Below, in pieces: positions 59,146-64,000 of a stretch of 64,000 bases of DNA. Source of the DNA: Flavobacterium sp. LC2016-01 (GTDB taxonomy: Bacteria; Bacteroidota; Bacteroidia; Flavobacteriales; Flavobacteriaceae). Location: contig NZ_WMIC01000005.1 of the NCBI RefSeq assembly GCF_009711135.1, positions 124,001 through 188,000 on the forward strand, given 5' to 3'. The notes beneath the pieces were generated by a model. It had not been told where the DNA came from. It ran no database searches and saw only the letters and a program-made list of their open reading frames with translations. Position 1 is the first letter of the stretch. The number at the start of each line of letters is the position of its first letter. The position numbers and the translations under genes are program-made.

Positions 59146-61128
59146 ATGATGAGCAACTCAGAATTTGGAAGCATTTCATTTGATCTACCAAAAAACCAAT
59201 CAAATGTAATAAAAGTAATAGGTGTAGGCGGAGGAGGCAGTAATGCTATCAACCATATGTTTAAACAAGGTATTAAAGGCGTTGATTTCATCGTTTGTAA
59301 TACCGATTCACAAGCATTGCAGAACAGTTCGGTTCCTAACAAAATTCAGTTAGGTATGAATTTGACAGAAGGTCTTGGAGCAGGAGCAAACCCTGACGTA
59401 GGTCAGCAGTCTGCTATTGAAAGTATTGCCGATATTGAAAAAATGTTAGACCGTGGTACTAAGATGGTATTTATTACCGCTGGTATGGGTGGTGGTACTG
59501 GTACAGGTGCTGCTCCGGTTATCGCGCAATTAGCAAAAGAAAGAGAAATTTTAACAGTAGGTATCGTGACGATTCCGTTTCAGTTTGAAGGGAAAGTACG
59601 TCAGGAACAAGCACTTTTAGGAATCGAAAAATTACGTAAACAAGTTGACTCGTTAATCGTAATTAATAATAATAAATTAAGAGAAGTTTACGGAAATTTG
59701 GGTTTCAAAGCCGGATTCTCTAAAGCAGATGAAGTTTTGGCAACTGCCTCTAGAGGTATTGCTGAAGTAATTACGCACCACTATACTCAAAATATCGATT
59801 TACGCGATGCTAAAACAGTTTTAGCAAACAGCGGAACAGCTATTATGGGGTCTGCGGTGTCAGAAGGAGAAAACAGAGCTAAAGATGCGATTGTTTCTGC
59901 ATTGGATTCTCCGTTGTTGAATGACAATAAAATTACAGGTGCCAAAAACGTATTGTTGCTTATCGTTTCTGGATCTAATGAAATAACACTTGACGAAATC
60001 GGAGAAATCAACGATCACATTCAGGCAGAAGCAGGTTACAACGCAAATATTATCATGGGAGTTGGTGAAGACGAAACTCTTGGTGAGGCTATTGCAGTGA
60101 CTATTATTGCTACTGGTTTTGATGTTGAACAACAAAACGAAATCGTTAATACGGAGCCAAAGAAAATTATTCATACGTTAGAAGATGAGCAAAGAAGTGT
60201 TCACAATTTAACGAATAAACCACTTACTTCTTTTGATTTAAATGCTGAAACACCTACTGCAAAATCTGAGGATAAAGTTGTTTTTGAATTAATGGAAGAT
60301 ACGGTTGCTCCCGTAGCTCAAACTCCGGTTGCTCCTGTAACACCTCCAACAATCAATCAAGAAGAGTTGGTAGTGATGTCTGAGTTTATTAAAAACCTTG
60401 ATGTGACTTTTGAAATCGTTTCTCCAATAACAGATATCGATTTTAAAATTTCAACTCCAGAAGTGCAGGCTTTTCAAGAAGTAAAACCGGTACAGCAAAG
60501 AACTTTTGAGAAAGAAGAACAAACTACTTTTTCATTTGATTTGCCGCTTTTCAGATCAGAGCCAGAGGTTAAAAAAGAGCCAATTGCTGAGCAGGAAACT
60601 AAAATCATGTTTGAGTTAACAAACGAAACACGCAATATTAAAGTAAACGATCCGGTTTCATTTGTTCCAGTAACAGAACTTTCTGATAATGGAATTATCA
60701 AATATTCGTTAGAAGAATATATGGAAGTTGAAAACGATTTAATGGCTTCAAAACCAGTTGAAAAAGTGGTTGAAGATGTTGTTCCTGAAGAATTAAACAT
60801 TACGTTAAAACCAAGAGTTGATTTTGCAAGACAGCCTGATCTTTCAACTACTGCAGAAGTTTCTCCAATGGAATTGACAATTGAAGAAACATTGCGTTTA
60901 AGAGCTGAAGAAAGAAGAAAGAAACTAAAAGAATTTAATTACAAATTCCATAATAATGTTTCGAGAATTGATGAGCTGGAAAAAGAACCGGCTTACAAAA
61001 GATTAGGAATCGATTTGTCGAATTCTCAGTCAAACAATACCAATTCAAGAATTTCAGTTGGAACAGACAGTAATAATGATTTGCAATTGCGTTCAAATAA
61101 TTCATTTTTGCACGACAACGTAGATTAA
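59146..61128 (+). CDS. ftsZ: Cell division protein FtsZ
   Basis: A 660-aa tubulin-like GTPase that forms the division ring. GTP-binding motifs: [16 protein letters not shown], the tubulin signature [16 protein letters not shown] near 110-125 and [20 protein letters not shown] with the T7 loop region. The globular core ends near residue 330; the remaining ~330 residues form a low-complexity Pro/Glu/Val-rich linker ending in a conserved tail [19 protein letters not shown]. coli FtsZ has a linker of about 50 residues. A 97-bp gap separates it from ftsA, and a terminator follows. Confidence 0.96.
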   Translation: MMSNSEFGSISFDLPKNQSNVIKVIGVGGGGSNAINHMFKQGIKGVDFIVCNTDSQALQNSSVPNKIQLGMNLTEGLGAGANPDVGQQSAIESIADIEKMLDRGTKMVFITAGMGGGTGTGAAPVIAQLAKEREILTVGIVTIPFQFEGKVRQEQALLGIEKLRKQVDSLIVINNNKLREVYGNLGFKAGFSKADEVLATASRGIAEVITHHYTQNIDLRDAKTVLANSGTAIMGSAVSEGENRAKDAIVSALDSPLLNDNKITGAKNVLLLIVSGSNEITLDEIGEINDHIQAEAGYNANIIMGVGEDETLGEAIAVTIIATGFDVEQQNEIVNTEPKKIIHTLEDEQRSVHNLTNKPLTSFDLNAETPTAKSEDKVVFELMEDTVAPVAQTPVAPVTPPTINQEELVVMSEFIKNLDVTFEIVSPITDIDFKISTPEVQAFQEVKPVQQRTFEKEEQTTFSFDLPLFRSEPEVKKEPIAEQETKIMFELTNETRNIKVNDPVSFVPVTELSDNGIIKYSLEEYMEVENDLMASKPVEKVVEDVVPEELNITLKPRVDFARQPDLSTTAEVSPMELTIEETLRLRAEERRKKLKEFNYKFHNNVSRIDELEKEPAYKRLGIDLSNSQSNNTNSRISVGTDSNNDLQLRSNNSFLHDNVD

Positions 61129-61150
61129 TTTTAAAATCATAATATTAGGA

Positions 61151-61190
61151 TAGCCCGAAAATTGGATTTAATTTTCGGGTTATTTTTTTT
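61151..61190 (+). terminator. Rho-independent terminator after ftsZ
   Basis: AGCCCGAAAATT pairs with AATTTTCGGGTT (G-U closure) and is followed by an 8-nt T run, ending the dcw operon. Confidence 0.88.
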
Positions 61191-61332
61191 ATCTTCGCAC
61201 TGAAATTATAAATTTGACTTCTTTAACTGACTTTTGGAGTTAATTTTATTGTTAGTTCGGGCGAAGTCCAGAACACTTTCAATGCAAATATCAATTTATA
61301 AGCATCTAGCTTATTCAAATAAAAAATAAAAG

Positions 61333-61782
61333 ATGAGTTTACAAACACAAATCATGGAAGAGATTAAAACTGCCATGAAAGCAAAAGATACTGTAGCGTT
61401 AGAATCTTTAAGAGCAATTAAATCTGAATTATTATTAGCTTCAACAGCTTCAGGATCTAAAGAAGAATTGTCAGAAGATGATGAAATTAAATTATTGCAG
61501 CGATTAGTAAAAACACGTAAAGAAAGCGCAAGAATTTTTACAGAACAAAATCGTCCTGATTTAGCTGAACCGGAATTGGCTCAGGTAGCGGTAATCGAGA
61601 AGTTTTTACCAGCTCAATTAAGCGAAGAAGAAGTAGAAGCTGTAGTTGCAAAAATCATTGCAGAAACAGGAGCTTCAGGAATTGCTTCAATGGGTAAAGT
61701 TATGGGATTAGCATCTGCTCAATTAGGCGGAACTGCTGAAGGAAAAACCATTTCAGCTATTGTAAAGAAACTTTTAGTTTAA
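61333..61782 (+). CDS. GatB/YqeY domain-containing protein
   Basis: A 149-aa protein of the YqeY family, equivalent to the tail domain of the tRNA-dependent amidotransferase GatB. MSLQTQIMEEIKTAMKAKDT, LESLRAIKSELLLASTAS, KESARIFTEQNRPDLAEPEL and ASMGKVMGLASAQLGGTAEG are standard. Family members are thought to bind tRNA, but the function of free-standing copies is unknown. The gene follows the ftsZ terminator and ends in an AATTCCAAAT hairpin. Confidence 0.9.
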   Translation: MSLQTQIMEEIKTAMKAKDTVALESLRAIKSELLLASTASGSKEELSEDDEIKLLQRLVKTRKESARIFTEQNRPDLAEPELAQVAVIEKFLPAQLSEEEVEAVVAKIIAETGASGIASMGKVMGLASAQLGGTAEGKTISAIVKKLLV

Positions 61783-61795
61783 ATTCCAATATCAG

Positions 61796-61833
61796 AAATT
61801 CCAAATTCCAATACGACTTGGAATTTGGAATTT
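61796..61833. repeat. Perfect 16-bp AATTCCAAAT-type hairpin after yqeY
   Basis: AAATTCCAAATTCCAA (61796-61811) pairs exactly with TTGGAATTTGGAATTT (61818-61833) around a 6-nt loop. No long T run, so it may be a weak terminator or an element of the same family as 17071, 43137 and 50225. Confidence 0.75.
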
Positions 61834-61856
61834 AAAAATTGAATTTTAATATTTTT

Positions 61857-61930
61857 GACCTCGTAGTTCAACTGGATAGAATATCAGATTTCGGCTCTGA
61901 GGGTTGGGGGTTCGAACCCCTCCGGGGTCA
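61857..61930 (+). tRNA. tRNA-Arg (anticodon TCG)
   Basis: A 74-nt cloverleaf: acceptor GACCTCG/CGGGGTC with one T-G wobble, D-arm GTTC/GAAT, anticodon stem TCAGA/TCTGA with loop TTTCGGC giving TCG (reads CGA), T-arm GGGGG/CCCTC with TTCGAAC, discriminator A. CCA is not encoded. The 3' end is duplicated at 63075-63091, typical of an attachment site. Confidence 0.92.
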
Positions 61931-61942
61931 CTTTAAAAAAGG

Positions 61943-61976
61943 AAAAGCCTGAGGATCTAGATTCTCAGGCTTTTTT
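61943..61976 (+). terminator. Rho-independent terminator after tRNA-Arg
   Basis: AAAAGCCTGAG pairs with CTCAGGCTTTT (with an inner palindrome GATCTAGATT), then a T run. Confidence 0.9.
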
Positions 61977-62147
61977 ATGGTTCGAAAATTTTTAAGATTT
62001 TCTTCTAGTTTTGAAAATACCTATGTTTAAAGGAGATTTTGATTCGAACCCCATCATGGATTCGGATTTGCCAAATCATACCAAATACAAAGCTAACTTT
62101 CCATTAAGCCTATCTCCCAAATCCGTTGTAGTAGCTTTTACAAACTG

Positions 62148-62813
62148 CTATTCTTTTTTGTCCCACAATACAAGCATTGAAGTCAAATCTTTATATTCTT
62201 CCGCAAACGCACCGTCAAGCGTTCCAAATTTAGTTTCAAATTCTTTAAAATATTGTAAGGCCTTTTTGTTGCCTGAAATTGAAGCAATAAATAGCTTGTT
62301 TGCTATTTCCATACTAATGCCATCAAGTTCAGGTTTTGCAATTTTGTATGATTTTAAAACTGTTTGAATTTCGTTTTGGTTATATTTTCTGATTTGTCTA
62401 TTGACTACAAGTTTTCTAACGACCTTTTGTCCGCTGAAATATATTTTCTCTGTTGTCCAAACTGTTTCTTGATATTTAAAATTCTTTCCTGTTGGTAAGT
62501 TTTGAATTTCGTCAATAAACAATGTGTCTTTATTAACTTTCAGTCTGTAGGTCATTACTTCACTCCAAAAGTCAATAATTTTGTTTTGTCCACATACAGA
62601 AAGAATAAATCCCGAATAAGTTGTCGGTTTACTGTCTGAATCTTTATAGCCACTTAAAACAACAGTCTGACCGTTGGAAAGATTAAATGTATCTTCTGCT
62701 TTCGTTCCTGCATATCTTGATTTTGGACAGTCACACGAAATCTTTTTTGTCTGTCCGTAAATGGAAGTCAAAAGTGAAAAGGTAAATATTAATATTAAAC
62801 AGTGTCGTGTCAT
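62148..62813 (-). CDS. Hypothetical exported protein, 221 aa
   Basis: No family recognised. Signal peptide MTRHCLILIFTFSLLTSIYG, followed by a Cys-containing KKISCDCPKSRYAGTKAED, a beta-rich stretch (GQTVVLSGYKDSDSKPTTYS, NKIIDFWSEVMTYRLKVNKD, KIYFSGQKVVRKLVVNRQIR) and a helical C-terminus (TVLKSYKIAKPELDGISME, ISGNKKALQYFKEFETKF). It lies alone between a tRNA-Arg and a truncated copy of its 3' end. Composition does not strongly differ from the surroundings. Periplasmic localisation is inferred from the signal; function unknown. Confidence 0.6.
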   Translation of the reverse strand: MTRHCLILIFTFSLLTSIYGQTKKISCDCPKSRYAGTKAEDTFNLSNGQTVVLSGYKDSDSKPTTYSGFILSVCGQNKIIDFWSEVMTYRLKVNKDTLFIDEIQNLPTGKNFKYQETVWTTEKIYFSGQKVVRKLVVNRQIRKYNQNEIQTVLKSYKIAKPELDGISMEIANKLFIASISGNKKALQYFKEFETKFGTLDGAFAEEYKDLTSMLVLWDKKE

Positions 62814-63060
62814 TTATAGTTGCTTGTAACTCATATATATGTCTGACAAATGTCAGTATTTAGTTGTTTTCAAAAATAGGATTTTTATTTCATAAATCAT
62901 CAAACGACCTTTTGTTTATTGAATACTTTTCGGACTAATAGAAGTGTAAATTCCGTTAGTCTTGCTACTTTGATGAATGGGAATGAGACTCTAAATAATG
63001 ACGTTAAATTCAAATAGCAAAATTACACATCATTTAAATTCTTTAAATTTTGCATTAAAT

Positions 63061-63091
63061 GGTTCGACTTCTGCACCCCTCCGGGGTCACT
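63061..63091 (+). repeat. Degenerate copy of the tRNA-Arg 3' end
   Basis: ACCCCTCCGGGGTCACT at 63075-63091 equals 61916-61932 exactly (17 bp), and the following AAAAAAG and AAAGCCTG words continue the match. GGTTCGA just upstream is also shared, separated by a 7-bp insertion. The rest of the tRNA is missing, so this is a 3' fragment, consistent with a recombination junction. Confidence 0.75.
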
Positions 63092-63102
63092 ATAAAAAAG
63101 CG

Positions 63103-63140
63103 AAAGCCTGCAAAATATAAATTTTTGCAGGCTTTTTTTA
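63103..63140 (+). terminator. Rho-independent terminator after the tRNA fragment
   Basis: AAAGCCTGCAAAA pairs with TTTTTGCAGGCTTT and is followed by a T run; this copy of the tRNA-Arg-associated terminator differs in loop sequence. Confidence 0.85.
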
Positions 63141-63176
63141 TTGGTTTGAGAAAACTTTGTTAAATTGAAATTTTTT

Positions 63177-63242
63177 ATGGATAGCTTCGATAATCAGAAA
63201 GATCAATTAAGATGGAGTTATGAATTAATAAAAAAACAATAA
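63177..63242 (+). CDS. Possible 21-codon ORF
   Basis: A tiny reading frame (MDSFDNQKDQLRWSYELIKK...) starting after the terminator at 63140 and ending 9 bp before the next gene. No ribosome signal, homology or promoter supports it beyond the open frame; it may be a small leader ORF or chance. Confidence 0.2.
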   Translation: MDSFDNQKDQLRWSYELIKKQ

Positions 63243-63251
63243 ATAAATAGT

Positions 63252-63452
63252 ATGATGACAATAATTGCAATATTTTTTCCATCCCTTTCTTTTTTGCTAA
63301 GAGGTAAAATTTTCACGGCTATCATCTGTTTAATTTTGCAGATCACTTTAATTGGCTGGATTCCTGCAGCAATTTGGGCAGTGATCTCTTTGCAAAATTC
63401 AAGAGCAGATAAACGTAATGAGAAATTGATAAAAGCTATGAAAGCTAGATAA
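63252..63452 (+). CDS. Small YqaE/Pmp3-like membrane protein
   Basis: A 66-aa protein with two hydrophobic segments: IAIFFPSLSFLLRGKIFTAI (1st) and LILQITLIGWIPAAIWAV (2nd), the order and GWIPAAIWAV ending being similar to the YqaE/Pmp3/UPF0057 family that spans the membrane twice. A basic, charged tail follows (SRADKRNEKLIKAMKAR). Pmp3-type proteins in other organisms affect ion balance of the plasma membrane, but role here is not shown. No promoter box was found. Confidence 0.65.
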   Translation: MMTIIAIFFPSLSFLLRGKIFTAIICLILQITLIGWIPAAIWAVISLQNSRADKRNEKLIKAMKAR

Positions 63453-63508
63453 ACTTCTATACTGTCAAAGTTTTTGTCTTGAGTAGTTACAGAATTCTCA
63501 GAACTTAT

Positions 63509-63700
63509 TTATTTTTCAGAGCTTTTCTTTGGTCTTTTTATCAAAAAGTAAAGTGATACTGCAAAAACAATTATGTAAAGAATTGCAAGCGCCGGTTTTT
63601 CAAATTTTAGCGTTTCAAAATCGAATTGTTTGTATAATGTTGTGCCTAAAATGATTACTACAACTAGTAAAGTAAATGATATTGGTTTTTTATTTTCCAT
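63509..63700 (-). CDS. Hypothetical small membrane protein, 63 aa
   Basis: No family recognised. Two membrane segments (ISFTLLVVVIILGTTLYKQF and LAILYIIVFAVSLYFLI) with a short charged loop and a basic tail KRPKKSSEK. It is convergent with the YqaE-like gene across a 56-bp gap. Membrane localisation is direct from hydrophobicity; nothing more can be said. Confidence 0.55.
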   Translation of the reverse strand: MENKKPISFTLLVVVIILGTTLYKQFDFETLKFEKPALAILYIIVFAVSLYFLIKRPKKSSEK

Positions 63701-63901
63701 GTTTTTAGGTTTTATAGATGGGTCAATAATAGTTGCTGTTGAGAAACCCTAATTTCTTTATAATTCTGATTAACTAATATAATGAATGTTTTATAATAAA
63801 TGGATTAATGTTTCTCTATTGAAAAGAGAAATGGCTTTATAAAAAAAGGACAAAGAAGAATGAATCTTTTTTGCCCTATCTTGATTTTATTCTTCCTAAA
63901 A

Positions 63902-64000
63902 TTACTTCGTACTCTCCAAAAAAAGATTAATATAATTTACAACCAGATCGACATGTTCGTGCTGTGGTCCATGCCCTGTTTGAGGCAATAAGATTAATTG
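63902..64000 (-). CDS. Probable alpha/beta hydrolase, C-terminal fragment (5' end outside window)
   Basis: An open frame running in from the window's right edge and ending in a stop at 63902, giving the last 32 residues (LPQTGHGPQHEHVDLVVNY, then a short tail ending LESTK). The GHGPQHEH segment looks like the catalytic-His loop of an alpha/beta hydrolase, followed by the usual final helix. The family call is tentative because most of the protein is outside. Confidence 0.5.
   Translation of the reverse strand, partial: QLILLPQTGHGPQHEHVDLVVNYINLFLESTK

Noticed and set aside
61850..61857. TATTTTTG, a -7 promoter match directly before tRNA-Arg
   Set aside because: Its last base is the first base of the tRNA, so transcription from it would begin inside the tRNA. 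The tRNA is more likely read from upstream.
62011..62367. 118-codon plus-strand frame overlapping the orphan gene
   Set aside because: It is antisense to most of the 221-aa orphan, which has a clean signal peptide; the plus frame has none and its T-loop-like GATTCGAACCCC start is probably chance.

Overview
The window is AT-rich chromosomal DNA from a flavobacterium, most likely a Flavobacterium close to F. johnsoniae. The evidence is gldB-gldC and a type IX secretion plug protein, a primase and other housekeeping proteins of flavobacterial type, TAnnTTTG-type -7 promoter boxes, few Shine-Dalgarno sites, and many short intergenic inverted repeats. No rRNA, CRISPR array, phage module or intact insertion sequence is visible.

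Layout. 1-11,022: mostly minus-strand housekeeping genes (a pruA fragment cut by the window edge, apaG, T9SS plug, SNF2 helicase, methyltransferase, map, gpmI) plus a plus-strand DUF445 gene, separated by inverted repeats. 11,162-17,849: DUF5916 outer-membrane protein, two convergent L,D-transpeptidases, an acetyltransferase, two identical tRNA-Gly genes, pepE. 18,015-24,080: a plus-strand run of three tandem paralogous exported proteins, a DUF6702 protein, an M1 peptidase, tatA and a PAP2 phosphatase. 24,280-26,659: two probable accessory genes, an O-methyltransferase and a small repeat-rich lipoprotein. 26,893-30,227: four minus-strand genes combining YceI-type lipocalin-like proteins with a beta-barrel protein, the best candidate here for an uncharacterised envelope system. 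30,515-40,116: rlmN, polyprenyl diphosphate synthase, unknown genes, an ECF sigma / membrane protein / barrel triad, and dnaG. 40,201-44,651: response regulator, nadE, gldBC, yihA, hydrolase.

45,029-61,128 is a complete division and cell wall (dcw) cluster: mraZ-rsmH-ftsL-PBP-murE-mraY-murD-ftsW-murG-(small membrane ORF)-murC-ftsQ-ftsA-ftsZ. It makes the lipid-linked murein precursor and the septal machinery. Upstream of mraZ lie five GTGGT boxes in helical phase, a likely MraZ autoregulatory array. yqeY and tRNA-Arg follow. A 17-bp copy of the tRNA-Arg 3' end recurs 1.16 kb downstream, bracketing one orphan gene, which suggests the scar of a tRNA-targeted integration.

Start codons were revised in several genes (map, gpmI, O-methyltransferase, the 267-aa unknown) because a -7 promoter box overlaps or lies downstream of the longer start. 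All functional calls come from reading motifs by eye; no database search was run.
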